The notes: generated by a model not told the origin, from the sequence alone. A stretch of DNA of 64,000 nt from Paenibacillus_V sp046244365 (GCF_046244365.1 NZ_CP176395.1:3658001-3722000); one strand, 5' to 3'. Counted from the stretch's first letter, positions 44,383 through 53,270 are shown. Translations and numbers: made by a program.

Positions 44383-45369
44383 ATGATTAAAGTCGGATTG
44401 ATTGGTCTCGGCAGGTTCTCCATCTATCATTTGCAGTCGATACGGCAAATTCCCGGGGTAAGCATCACGGCTGTTGCCGATTTGAATCCGGAACGCGTAG
44501 AAAGCGTCCAGAACGAATACGGCTGCGCCGGATATACGGACTGGCGGCGTATGCTGGAAGAGGAGCAGCTGGACGCGGTCACGGTGCTGACCCCGGAGCA
44601 CATTCACGAAGAGCCGGTTGTCACAGCGCTCCAAGCAGGGTGTCACGTATTTGTCGAGAAGCCGCTGGCTATCGATTCCGAAGCGTGCGAACGCATGATC
44701 GCGGAGGCCGAGAAGGCGAATAAGCTGCTCATGGTCGGCCATGTATGCCGCTTCGGCATCCGCCAGATCGAAATGAAGCGAACGGTCGATTCGGGTAAGC
44801 TTGGCAATCTTCGTTCCATTTACGGCAGGCGCAATAACGGCAGCCGGTATTTTCCAATCTACCGCCGCGTAGATCCGGTGTATATTCTTGGCATACACGA
44901 CATCGATCTGATGCACTGGCTATCCGGTTCGTCTGTAACCGAGGTGTTCGCGCACAGCTCCGGTCCTGCGGAAGGCGGCATCGACCTGCAGTGGGCGATG
45001 CTGAAGTTTGCGAGCGGCATGATGGGCATCGTGGAAAGCAGCTGGCTCGTACCGAACGGCGCGCCCGCGGAGGTCGACGTCCGGATGGAAGTCGTCGGGG
45101 AACGCGGCACCGTACATTTTCAGGAGCCGGATGACGGTCTGGCGATTTGGGGAGACGAAACGACCGAGAACGGCGTGCTTTACGATTGGCAGCCGCGGTA
45201 CGGGCGGGTGGCGGGCGCGCTGCTGGAGGAGCTGCATCATTTCTACGATTGCGTCCGCAGCGGACGGAAGTCGGACATTTTGCTGCCGGAGGATGCGCTA
45301 GCCGCCGTTCGCGTGGCCGAAGCGGTCGTTCTTTCCTGCCAAACCGGCAAGCCGGTCTTGCTCGGCTGA
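44383..45369 (+). CDS. Gfo/Idh/MocA-family oxidoreductase
   Basis: A 328-residue NAD(P)-dependent dehydrogenase. The Rossmann start is IKVGLIGLGRFSIYHL, with HVFVEKPLAIDSEAC (EKP motif Lys) and the C-terminal YILGIHDIDLMHWLSG with the catalytic His region. The start at 44383 has AGGGAGGCGG 5 bases upstream. It has no Cys insertion, unlike the paralogue at 32670. Gene two of the five-gene operon. Confidence 0.9.
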   Translation: MIKVGLIGLGRFSIYHLQSIRQIPGVSITAVADLNPERVESVQNEYGCAGYTDWRRMLEEEQLDAVTVLTPEHIHEEPVVTALQAGCHVFVEKPLAIDSEACERMIAEAEKANKLLMVGHVCRFGIRQIEMKRTVDSGKLGNLRSIYGRRNNGSRYFPIYRRVDPVYILGIHDIDLMHWLSGSSVTEVFAHSSGPAEGGIDLQWAMLKFASGMMGIVESSWLVPNGAPAEVDVRMEVVGERGTVHFQEPDDGLAIWGDETTENGVLYDWQPRYGRVAGALLEELHHFYDCVRSGRKSDILLPEDALAAVRVAEAVVLSCQTGKPVLLG

Positions 45370-45399
45370 CGAAAGCATTCGGAAGGGAGGCGGGCAGGC

Positions 45400-46128
45400 G
45401 TGAAAGATCGCATCTTTATGGTAGGAAGCGGTTCGCTCGGGTGCAAGCTGACGAACGAATACGACTGCAACATGTATTTGCTTGTCGGCGGATCGTCAGC
45501 CGCCCTCATCGATAGCGGGGCCGGTATAGACCCGCAAGCAGTAATCGCGCAAATACGCGCCTGCGGTTTCGACGAGAGCCTAATCGAAGCGATCTTCCTG
45601 ACGCATGCGCACGCCGATCACGCGGGAGGCGCCGCCGAGCTTCAGCGGCTGACGGGCGCTTCGGTTTATTGTCCCAAAGAAACGGCCCGCGTGGTAAGAG
45701 AAGGCGACGAGGAAGCGAACGGCCTGCGCCAAGCGCGGTTAGACGGCATTTACCCGCCGGACTACCGGTTCGAGGCATGTCCTTCGGCCATTGCTGCAGC
45801 GGACGGAGCCTCGATTGCAATCGGCGATGTAACGCTGAAATTCCTCGCTTCGCCGGGCCACAGCAGCGATCATGCAAGCTTGTATTGCCCGGAGCTTCGC
45901 GCGTTGTTTAGCGGTGATGCCGTATTCGCCGGCGGGAAGATCGCGGCGATCGGAACGCCCGATTTTTCAATGGAAGCGCTCGCTTCCAGCATTCGTAAGC
46001 TAGCGGAGCTGAACGTCATGCATCTGTTCCCCGGGCACGGATCGCCCGTCATCGGTACGGGAAGCAAGGACGTTCGCGAAGCGATGGAGATTTTCGCAGG
46101 CGGCGGTATTCCAAAGAGCATCGTATGA
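45400..46128 (+). CDS. metallo-beta-lactamase-fold hydrolase
   Basis: A 242-residue MBL-fold enzyme. The zinc motif is LTHAHADHAGGAAEL (HXHXDH); further His/Asp ligands are in ASPGHSSDHASLY, LFSGDAVFAGG and HLFPGHGSP. GTG start at 45400 with GGGAGG upstream. Cytoplasmic, with no signal peptide. It may hydrolyse a thioester, lactone or similar intermediate of the operon's pathway; the exact substrate is unknown. Confidence 0.88.
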   Translation: MKDRIFMVGSGSLGCKLTNEYDCNMYLLVGGSSAALIDSGAGIDPQAVIAQIRACGFDESLIEAIFLTHAHADHAGGAAELQRLTGASVYCPKETARVVREGDEEANGLRQARLDGIYPPDYRFEACPSAIAAADGASIAIGDVTLKFLASPGHSSDHASLYCPELRALFSGDAVFAGGKIAAIGTPDFSMEALASSIRKLAELNVMHLFPGHGSPVIGTGSKDVREAMEIFAGGGIPKSIV

Positions 46129-46170
46129 TGCATGTTCATGAGAACCAGAACTTATGGGAGGTTATTGAGG

Positions 46171-47049
46171 ATGAGAAAAGGTTATTATACGGCGCTTGGT
46201 ACGCCATTAGACGGTTCAGGCAATGTGATCGAAGCCAGTTTGCGCAAGCATGCGGAGGATCAGGCAGCCGCCGGAGCATCCGGTCTTCTCGCGATGGGAT
46301 CGATGGGCATTCAGCCGCAGATCAAGGACAGCCAGTTTGTCAAGGTAGCCAAAATCACCGCGGAAGCGGTACAGAGGCAAACGCCTGTTTTCGTAGGGGT
46401 TATGGACAATTCGGTCGCCCGCGTCAAGGCTAGAATCGAAAGCTTGTCCGGCTTGCCGCTCGACGGGGTCGTAGCGACGACGCCTTACTACTATGCGCTA
46501 ACACAGGATGAGGTGCTGCGCTTCTTTACGGAGCTGGCCGAGACTTCCGAGTTTCCGCTTTACTTGTACGATCTGCCGGGCGTGACGAAGACGAAAATCG
46601 CAGCGTCGACTGCTCAAAAGCTGATGAGCGTACGCAATATTGCCGGCATCAAATCCGGCGATTTGCCTACTGTCCGTACGCTCGCTCGCGTGCAGCAGCA
46701 GACGAATCCGGCGTTCGAACTGCTGTTCAGCGGCCTCGATGTGTTCGATGCTGCATACGAATACGGCATCGAGAAAAACTTGGACGGCATGTTCAGCTGT
46801 ACGCTCCCGCTTGCAAACAAGCTGTACGGCTCCCTCGAAGCCGGGGAGAAAGAAGCGGCGTCGGCTGCGCTTGACGGCATCATCCTCCTGCGCGACACGT
46901 TCGTAGAAGTAGGCGTATTCCCCGGCTTCTCGTATGCGATGAACGTGCTCGGCTATGAGGGGGATTTCGCCCCGGATTACGCGCCCAAGCTGAACGAGCA
47001 GCAGGCCCTGAAAGTTCGCGATTGCATGGAAAAGCTCGCACTTCTCTAA
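46171..47049 (+). CDS. DapA-family (dihydrodipicolinate synthase-like) aldolase/lyase
   Basis: A 292-residue TIM-barrel class I aldolase. The YYTALGTPLDGSGNV start, VATTPYYYALTQDEVLRFF (catalytic Tyr) and IAGIKSGD (Schiff-base Lys) identify the DapA/NanA/KdgA group. The start at 46171 has GGGAGG 8 bases upstream. A biosynthetic dapA is unlikely here because the gene is embedded in a catabolic operon; pyruvate-releasing cleavage of an oxo-acid is the usual job of such paralogues. Confidence 0.88.
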   Translation: MRKGYYTALGTPLDGSGNVIEASLRKHAEDQAAAGASGLLAMGSMGIQPQIKDSQFVKVAKITAEAVQRQTPVFVGVMDNSVARVKARIESLSGLPLDGVVATTPYYYALTQDEVLRFFTELAETSEFPLYLYDLPGVTKTKIAASTAQKLMSVRNIAGIKSGDLPTVRTLARVQQQTNPAFELLFSGLDVFDAAYEYGIEKNLDGMFSCTLPLANKLYGSLEAGEKEAASAALDGIILLRDTFVEVGVFPGFSYAMNVLGYEGDFAPDYAPKLNEQQALKVRDCMEKLALL

Positions 47050-47119
47050 TAGAAGCTGTACGGGAGTTCCACTTGTGAACAGCTGGCGGTAATCGTTATC
47101 AAGATGTGGAGGGAAGCGC

Positions 47120-48169
47120 ATGTACAAGCGAATGTACGCGGGAAGCTTTCAAGCCGCCGAGCTGGAGACGGGGACGAAGCAAAGCTTCGCCTTGACGTTG
47201 AACGGCGCAGACGGCCTGGAGCAGCTTGCAGAAGAGGCAAATGGGGGAGTGGAGCGGGAGGCTTATATTCCCGTCCATGCCATAAAAAGCGCCGAGCCCG
47301 GGCCGACGCTGCTCGTGCTTGCCGCCGTTCACGGAGATGAATATGAAGGCGTTCAGACGATCATCGAGCTGTGCCGCGATTTGCAGCCGGACGATATTCG
47401 CGGGACGCTGCTGATGGTGCCTGTGACGAACGTACTGTCATATTACGGGGAGACGCGCACGACGCCGGAGGACGGCTGCAACCTTGCACGGGAATTTCCG
47501 GGCAAGCCGGACGGCACGATAACGCAGCGGCTTGCCTGGCATTTGCAGCGGCAGCTGATCGGCAAAGCCGATTTCATGCTGGATTTGCACAGCGGAGGAA
47601 CGCATTTTGCGGTACCCGAGCTTGTCGGCTACTACCATAACGACGATAGCGAGGTCGGCCGTCGTTCCCGCGCCGCGGCGGAAGTGTTCGGCATGGAGGT
47701 GCTGTGGGCGCATCCCGAAATCGCGCCCGGCAGAACCGTCTCCGCAGCGCTGGAATGCGGCGTGCCGTTCCTGTACACCGAAGCTTATGGCGGCCGCCGT
47801 ATTCGGCCGGACGAGCAGCTTCGTTTTCGCGGCGGCGCTCTGCGCTTAATGCGGCACCTCGGCATGCTGTGCGAGCCTTCCCGGTGGATCGAAGGCGAGT
47901 CGCCGCCGATCCGGTATCGGCTGTCGGGCGACGGCAACTTCGACGTATCGGTTAACTCGGCGGCGGAAGGCTTTTTCATCCCCGAAGTTGCGCTGTTGGA
48001 TGAAGTAACCGCAGGAGTCCGGATCGGAGCCGTCTATGACTGGTTCGGTACGCTGCTGGAGCCGTTTCACGCGCCGAAGTCCGGCGTCGTCGTAGGCATG
48101 ACGGGCACGCCTTATATCCGTAAAGGCGCTTATGTGTATATGCTGACCCAAACGGCGGAAGCTTTATAA
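47120..48169 (+). CDS. succinylglutamate desuccinylase/aspartoacylase-family (AstE/AspA) deacylase
   Basis: A 349-residue zinc deacylase of the M14-like AstE/AspA family. Zinc ligands appear in AAVHGDEYEGVQ (His, Glu) and MLDLHSGGTHFAVP (His); the catalytic Glu is probably in LYTEAYGG. The C-terminal beta domain (SAAEGFFIPEVALLDEVTAGVRIGAV) matches the family. TGGAGGGAAG precedes the ATG. It probably removes an acyl group from an N-acyl amino acid or related compound, as DoeB does in ectoine breakdown. Last gene of the operon, before a terminator. Confidence 0.88.
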   Translation: MYKRMYAGSFQAAELETGTKQSFALTLNGADGLEQLAEEANGGVEREAYIPVHAIKSAEPGPTLLVLAAVHGDEYEGVQTIIELCRDLQPDDIRGTLLMVPVTNVLSYYGETRTTPEDGCNLAREFPGKPDGTITQRLAWHLQRQLIGKADFMLDLHSGGTHFAVPELVGYYHNDDSEVGRRSRAAAEVFGMEVLWAHPEIAPGRTVSAALECGVPFLYTEAYGGRRIRPDEQLRFRGGALRLMRHLGMLCEPSRWIEGESPPIRYRLSGDGNFDVSVNSAAEGFFIPEVALLDEVTAGVRIGAVYDWFGTLLEPFHAPKSGVVVGMTGTPYIRKGAYVYMLTQTAEAL

Positions 48170-48175
48170 AATGGC

Positions 48176-48211
48176 AGGCTGCAGCGAACGTCGCTGCAGC
48201 CTTAGTCTTTT
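48176..48211 (+). terminator. intrinsic terminator of the catabolic operon
   Basis: An 11-pair stem AGGCTGCAGCG / CGCTGCAGCCT followed by TAGTCTTTT, 7 bases after the stop codon. Confidence 0.85.
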
Positions 48212-48318
48212 CGCGTCTCGCCCGCTTCTTCGAGTGTGATATTAATCACAGTACGAACCTGCGTAGTCCGGTAGGATATGGATAGCATGTTATCTACTAT
48301 CGAAACGGAGGGGCGGTT

Positions 48319-49590
48319 ATGAGGTTCGGCATCGTCCAAAAGCTAGTGGCAGGGATCGTCGGCGTATCGATAACCACATACGGCTGCAGCGCTTTTTTTA
48401 TTTTTGTTCTCAAGGATCGTATCGCACCGGAAATGCCGCAGCTTATGTATATCACGCTTGTGCTTGCGGCCGGCGTATTTTGGAGCGGCTTTCTCGGCTG
48501 GCTCGCGGCGAAATGGCTGGTCAGGCCTTTATTGAGGCTAACCGGAGCTGTAAACGAAGCGTCGACGGGCAATTTGCGCGTTGCGATTCCGATTCCCGAT
48601 TCCTCCGATGAAATCGCGGCGCTCAGCGCATCGGTACATAAAATGATGGACAGTTTACGGCTCATCGTCGGTGAAATTTCCAATACGGCGTCTCTAGCGA
48701 ACCAAAGCGCTTCTTCCTTAACCGGCGTCATCAACGATGCAGCCGGACAAATCGAGTCGATCTCGCGGACGGCGGAATCGATCTCCGACGGCGCCGACCA
48801 TCAGTCGTCCTCGGCGGACGGCACGCTCCTCTCCGTCGAGCAAATGACGATCGCAGCGGGCAACGTCCGTACGAAGGCGGAGCACGCCTTGCAGCTGTCT
48901 CTCGGCACGGTACATACGATCGAGCGGAGCGGCGAGACGGTACGCTCGTTGGTTAATGGCATTAACGAACTGACTTCGTCGAGCAGTCATTCGATCGGCC
49001 TGGTCCAGCAGCTCGACGAAAGCGCCAGGGAGATCGGAAGTATTTCGCGCATGGTCGGGGAAATTGCGGATCAGACGCAGCTGCTTGCGCTCAACGCCTC
49101 GATTGAGGCGGCGCGGGCAGGGGAGCACGGCTTGGGATTTTCGGTCGTTGCGGGAGAGATCCGCAAGCTTTCGGAGCAGTGCGCATCCGCGGTCGGCGAT
49201 ATTAACGGATTGATCGGTCAAATCCAGGCGAATGTCCGTTATGTCGTCGGAACGATGAAACGCCAGGTAGACAGCGTACTTGCGGAGGCGCAGAAAGGAG
49301 AATCCGCCGGACAAGCGCTGGACTTGATGAAGCATTCCGTCAAGGAAGCGGCTGTATCCGTCGAGGAAATCGTGGGTGTCATCTCGGATCAAGAAATTCA
49401 AATCAATCACACGCTCAACGAGACGAGGGACATTGCCGGGATCGCGAAGCAGATATCCGGAGGCGCCCGCAAGGTCGCTTCCGCGGTTCAGGATCAAACG
49501 GCCGTTATGCAGGAAATTGCGGCTTCCTCGGAAATTTTACGCGATCAAGCGGACCGTTTGAAGGAAAAGGTGAAAGTTTTTCGGGTGTAG
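48319..49590 (+). CDS. methyl-accepting chemotaxis protein without extracellular sensor domain
   Basis: A 423-residue chemoreceptor. Two helices (about 8-29 and 39-62) are separated by only about 10 residues, so almost no extracellular domain exists; a HAMP domain (about 62-115) and a complete signalling domain follow, with the tip IADQTQLLALNASIEAARAGEHGLGFSVVAGEIRKLSEQC. The signal must be sensed in the membrane, in the HAMP region or through a partner protein. It has a GGAGGGGCGG site and its own terminator. Its place between two catabolic operons suggests taxis toward their substrate or an energy-state sensor. Confidence 0.92.
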   Translation: MRFGIVQKLVAGIVGVSITTYGCSAFFIFVLKDRIAPEMPQLMYITLVLAAGVFWSGFLGWLAAKWLVRPLLRLTGAVNEASTGNLRVAIPIPDSSDEIAALSASVHKMMDSLRLIVGEISNTASLANQSASSLTGVINDAAGQIESISRTAESISDGADHQSSSADGTLLSVEQMTIAAGNVRTKAEHALQLSLGTVHTIERSGETVRSLVNGINELTSSSSHSIGLVQQLDESAREIGSISRMVGEIADQTQLLALNASIEAARAGEHGLGFSVVAGEIRKLSEQCASAVGDINGLIGQIQANVRYVVGTMKRQVDSVLAEAQKGESAGQALDLMKHSVKEAAVSVEEIVGVISDQEIQINHTLNETRDIAGIAKQISGGARKVASAVQDQTAVMQEIAASSEILRDQADRLKEKVKVFRV

Positions 49591-49594
49591 ACTG

Positions 49595-49618
49595 CCGCTC
49601 CTTTGGGAGCGGTTTTTC
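49595..49618 (+). terminator. intrinsic terminator after the chemoreceptor gene
   Basis: The stem CCGCTCC / GGGAGCGG with loop TTT, followed by TTTTT, immediately after the stop codon. Confidence 0.9.
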
Positions 49619-49797
49619 TATGTGATCAGGCGTACAAAGCGAATCGAGAGAGTCGGCACAAGGAGATGTCCGATGGATCGATAAAACGTTTACAAACGGA
49701 GACTGTTCGCTGTAATAAAGACGGCTTATAGACTTGTCTCTAAATGGTTTGGCCATGTACCATGAAGGTATCAACTATTAAAGGAGTGGAGTTTTCG

Positions 49798-50814
49798 ATG
49801 AGAACGATTGAAGAACTCGAAGCAAAGCTAGCGGAACCGTCTGCAGCGCTAATTGAAGACATGAAAAACCTGGACGGAGACATCATGCTGCTCGGTATCG
49901 GCGGCAAAATGGGTCCCAGCTTGGCTCGTCTCGCCATCAACGCGATCAAAGCGGCAGGCGTAAGCAAAAAGGTTTACGGCGCTTCCCGTTTCTCCGATAA
50001 AGCGCTCAAGGAAGAGCTGGAACGCGACGGCGTGGAAACGTTCACCGTCGATCTGCTGAACGACGAAGAATTGAAAAAGCTTCCTAAAGTTAAGAACATG
50101 TTGTACATGGCCGGGAACAAATTCGGTACGACAGGCCGCGAGCACTTCACATGGGCGATGAACGCATACCTGCCGGGCCGCGTAGCCGAGCACTACCGCG
50201 ATTCCCGTATCGTCGTATTCTCCAGCGGCAACGTGTACCCGTTAACTCCGGTAACGGCCGGCGGCGCAACGGAAGCCGTTTCTCCAAACGCGAACGGCGA
50301 GTATGGACAATCGTGTCTCGGACGCGAACGCGTATTTGAATATTTCTCCAACACGTACCAAATCCCTATGGTCATTTACCGCTTGAACTATGCGATCGAC
50401 CTGCGTTACGGCGTATTGCTCGAGCTGGCTAAATCGATTAAAGAGCAGCGCACGATCGACATTTCGATGGGTCATGCGAACGTGATCTGGCAAGGCGACG
50501 CCAACGAAGTGGCGCTGCGTTCCCTGCTTGTCTGCAGCACGCCGCCGAACGTGATCAACGTGACCGGTCCGGAAACGATCTCGCTCCGCTGGGCGGCAAA
50601 CGAGCTCGGCAAACGCCTTGGCGTGAAGCCGATCTTCGAAGGAACGGAATCCGAAACGGCTCTTCTGAGCAACTCCACCAAAATGAGCAGCCTGTTCGGC
50701 TATCCGAAAGTATCGCTTGGCCAAATGTTTGACTGGGTTGCGGAATGGGTAGCCCAAGACGGCGCAACCTGGAACAAGCCGACTCATTTCCAAGAAAGGG
50801 ATGGGAAATACTAA
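49798..50814 (+). CDS. NAD(P)-dependent epimerase/dehydratase-like (extended SDR)
   Basis: A 338-residue Rossmann protein. The nucleotide-binding segment is IMLLGIGGKMGPSLARLAI (GXXGXXG), followed by VVFSSGNVYPL. The usual SDR catalytic pair YXXXK is replaced by YGQSCLGRER, so the Lys is missing at its normal place. The start at 49798 has AAAGGAGTGGAG 7 bases upstream. Its TAA overlaps the next ATG (TAATG). First gene of a four-gene unit with a DapA-like enzyme; a hexose- or uronate-derived substrate is a reasonable guess. Confidence 0.85.
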   Translation: MRTIEELEAKLAEPSAALIEDMKNLDGDIMLLGIGGKMGPSLARLAINAIKAAGVSKKVYGASRFSDKALKEELERDGVETFTVDLLNDEELKKLPKVKNMLYMAGNKFGTTGREHFTWAMNAYLPGRVAEHYRDSRIVVFSSGNVYPLTPVTAGGATEAVSPNANGEYGQSCLGRERVFEYFSNTYQIPMVIYRLNYAIDLRYGVLLELAKSIKEQRTIDISMGHANVIWQGDANEVALRSLLVCSTPPNVINVTGPETISLRWAANELGKRLGVKPIFEGTESETALLSNSTKMSSLFGYPKVSLGQMFDWVAEWVAQDGATWNKPTHFQERDGKY

Positions 50815-51881
50815 TGGCGACTAAAACGTTGACTCCGGAACAAACGAAGGCGCTTCACGAAGGACTTGTCATTCCGGCGCATCCGCTGGCGCTTACGGAA
50901 GACCGTAAGCTGGACGAACGCTCCCAGCGTGCGCTTGCCCGCTACTATATGGCGGCAGGCTCGGGCGGGATTGCGGTAGGCGTTCACTCGACGCAATTCG
51001 AAATCCGCGACAAAGGCATCGATCTTTACGAGCCGGTTCTCCGCATTGCGGCGGAAGAGGTGGCCAAGGCGAAGCTGGATCGTCCGTTCCTGCTGGTTGC
51101 GGGCATTTGCGGTCCTACGGAGCAGGCCTTGAAAGAGACCGATATCGCCGTTAGCCTCGGCTATGACGCTGCATTGCTCAGCATGGGCGGCCTGAAAGAC
51201 TGGACAGAGGAGCAAATTCTCGAGCGTACGGCACAGGTGGCGGCACGCATTCCGGTAATCGGCTTTTACCTGCAGCCATCCGTTGGCGGCCGTATTTTCA
51301 GCTATGATTTCTGGTGCAAATTTGCGGAGATCCCGGGTATCGTAGCCATTAAAATGGCTCCGTTCAACCGCTACCAAACGATCGACGTGGCGCGTGCGGT
51401 CATCAACTCCAGCCGCCGTGACGAAATTGCGCTCTACACCGGAAACGACGATAATATTGTTAACGATCTGCTCACGGCTTATCGGTTCAACGTGGACGGC
51501 AAGCAAGTGGAAAAACGGATCGTCGGCGGGCTGCTCGGCCACTGGTGCGTATGGACGCAAAAAGCGGTCGAGCTTCTCGAGGAAATCAAGCAGGTGCGCG
51601 AGAATGCTCAGCTTTCCGCGGAATGGCTGACGCGCAACATCGCCGTTACCGAAACGAATGCGGCTTTCTTCGATCCGGCGCATAACTTTGCGGGCTGCAT
51701 CCCCGGCATTCATGAAGTGCTTCGCCGCCAGGGCTTGATGAAAGGCACCTGGTGCTTGAATCCTCACGAAGTGCTCTCGCCGGGACAATCCGAGGAAATC
51801 GACCGGATGTACCGCGATTATCCGGAGCTTAACGACGACGAGTTCGTGAAAGCCCATTTGAACGAATGGTTGGAGCAATAA
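50814..51881 (+). CDS. DapA-family aldolase/lyase (second paralogue)
   Basis: A 355-residue TIM-barrel protein of the dihydrodipicolinate synthase family, longer than the 292-residue paralogue at 46171 because of a C-terminal extension (CIPGIHEVLRRQGLMKGTWCLNPHEVLSPGQSEEIDRMYRDYPELNDDEF). The barrel core has VHSTQFEIR, VSLGYDAALLSMGGLKDWTEEQ and the Schiff-base Lys in PGIVAIKMAPFNRY. It starts inside the previous stop (TAATG), with AAGAAAGGGATGGG upstream, so the two proteins are co-translated and probably act in sequence. Confidence 0.87.
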   Translation: MATKTLTPEQTKALHEGLVIPAHPLALTEDRKLDERSQRALARYYMAAGSGGIAVGVHSTQFEIRDKGIDLYEPVLRIAAEEVAKAKLDRPFLLVAGICGPTEQALKETDIAVSLGYDAALLSMGGLKDWTEEQILERTAQVAARIPVIGFYLQPSVGGRIFSYDFWCKFAEIPGIVAIKMAPFNRYQTIDVARAVINSSRRDEIALYTGNDDNIVNDLLTAYRFNVDGKQVEKRIVGGLLGHWCVWTQKAVELLEEIKQVRENAQLSAEWLTRNIAVTETNAAFFDPAHNFAGCIPGIHEVLRRQGLMKGTWCLNPHEVLSPGQSEEIDRMYRDYPELNDDEFVKAHLNEWLEQ

Positions 51882-51923
51882 GAGAAGGTTGATCATGACT
51901 GGCTGACGAGAGAAGGGATCGGA

Positions 51924-53270
51924 ATGACGGAACGGAGCAAAAAGGCTGACGGCATCGCAATCGGCATAATCGGGCCTAATGCGATGATGGATAAGATGGA
52001 GCAGGTGCTGAAAGGCTTCCCGTCCTTCGTGCCGGTTATGCAAGGCTACCGGTACGAAGAGGAAGCGGTCGAGCTGGCCGGCTCGCTGATGGAGCAGGTG
52101 GAAGTGATTTTGTTCACCGGTCCGTATGCGTATCGGCTGGCCAAGGACGCGCTGCATTTTACCGTTCCGGTTCATTTCATCCCGCTCACCGGAGCCGGTT
52201 TGTATGGAGCGCTTTACCGGATTCGGCGAGAAACGGGCGGCCAGACGCTTTCGATCGATTCGCTTTCCGAGAAGGATGTGGCGAGGGCGTTCCGCGAGCT
52301 GGACGAGGAAACGGACGGCGTCGTGCTCTACGAGGGCGCCAAATATCCGGCCCGCGAGGAACTAATCCAGTTTCACTTGGCGGAATACCGGAGCGGCAAA
52401 AGCAAAGCGGCCCTTACCGGCCTGCGCACCGTTTCGGAAGCGCTAACGGAGGCGGAAGTGCCGAATGTATGGCTGCTGCCGGCGGAGCAGGATATTATTT
52501 CCTCGCTCGAACGTGCGCTTTTGTCGACGGAATCGCGCAAAAATAAAGAAATGCAAACGGTTGTCGGCTTCATCAACGTAGACGATTTCTCGGCGCTTGC
52601 GGGGAAGCAGACATCCGAACACGACGTACAACGGCTGAAGCTGGACATTCACCGGATGATTTTCAACTATGTGGAATCGCTCGACGGCTATTTAAGCAAT
52701 ATGGGCGGCGAGGAATATACGTTTATTACGACGCGGGGCATTTTCGAGAAGGAAACGGGCGGCTACAAGTATATTACGCTCGCGCAGGAAATGAAATCGA
52801 AGTTCGCCGTTTCGCTCAGCATCGGAGTCGGCTTCGGCCGTTCGGCTAACGAAGCGGGGACGCATGCGCGGGTTGCGCTTCGCCGCTGCAAGGACTCGGG
52901 CGGTAACATCTGCTTTATCGTACGCGAAGACCGGAGCATGATCGGACCTCTCGAAATGAACGAGCCGGTTCATTACGAGCTTTCGCTCATTCATACCGAG
53001 CTGCTTAAGAAAGTGGAGCAGGCCGGTGTTTCGCCGATTTACTTGAGCAAGCTGTTGGCGCATGTTTCGCGCTTCGGCAAATCCGACTATATCGCCAAGG
53101 ATTTGGCGACGATACTCGGCGTAACCGTAAGAAGCACTCACCGGTTCCTCAATTCGCTTGAGGATGCGGGGCTGGTGGAAATTATCGGGGAAGAGAAGGG
53201 CGACGCCAAAGGACGGCCGAAGCAAATATACCGGCTGAACTTCGTTTCCGATATCATTCGCGGCATGTAA
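51924..53270 (+). CDS. one-component regulator: PrpR-N-like sensor, GGDEF-like domain and winged helix
   Basis: A 448-residue soluble protein with three parts. Residues 1-205 (IAIGIIGPNAMMDKM...VILFTGPYAYRLAKDALHFTVPVHFIPL) look like a PrpR-N-type ligand-binding domain. Residues 212-333 resemble a nucleotidyl-cyclase fold: FINVDDFSAL for the metal-binding strand, MGGEEYTF at 260-267 in place of GGDEF/GGEEF, and SLSIGVGFGRSANEAGTHARVALRRCKDSGGN for the ending GGDEF motifs. Residues about 385-448 are a winged helix (DLATILGVTVRSTHRFLNSLEDAGLVEII). AGAAGGGATCGG precedes the ATG. It probably regulates the aldolase/SDR operon it belongs to; whether it binds or makes a nucleotide is unknown. Confidence 0.7.
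   Translation: MTERSKKADGIAIGIIGPNAMMDKMEQVLKGFPSFVPVMQGYRYEEEAVELAGSLMEQVEVILFTGPYAYRLAKDALHFTVPVHFIPLTGAGLYGALYRIRRETGGQTLSIDSLSEKDVARAFRELDEETDGVVLYEGAKYPAREELIQFHLAEYRSGKSKAALTGLRTVSEALTEAEVPNVWLLPAEQDIISSLERALLSTESRKNKEMQTVVGFINVDDFSALAGKQTSEHDVQRLKLDIHRMIFNYVESLDGYLSNMGGEEYTFITTRGIFEKETGGYKYITLAQEMKSKFAVSLSIGVGFGRSANEAGTHARVALRRCKDSGGNICFIVREDRSMIGPLEMNEPVHYELSLIHTELLKKVEQAGVSPIYLSKLLAHVSRFGKSDYIAKDLATILGVTVRSTHRFLNSLEDAGLVEIIGEEKGDAKGRPKQIYRLNFVSDIIRGM

Noticed and set aside
49680..49698. cre/LacI-like site AAAACGTTTACA upstream of the SDR gene
   Set aside because: The right half fits, but the left half has three mismatches to the cre consensus; distance and context do not decide.
50811..52175. 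454-codon minus-strand frame
   Set aside because: It is antisense to the DapA-like and GGDEF-like genes; composition only reflects the opposite strand.
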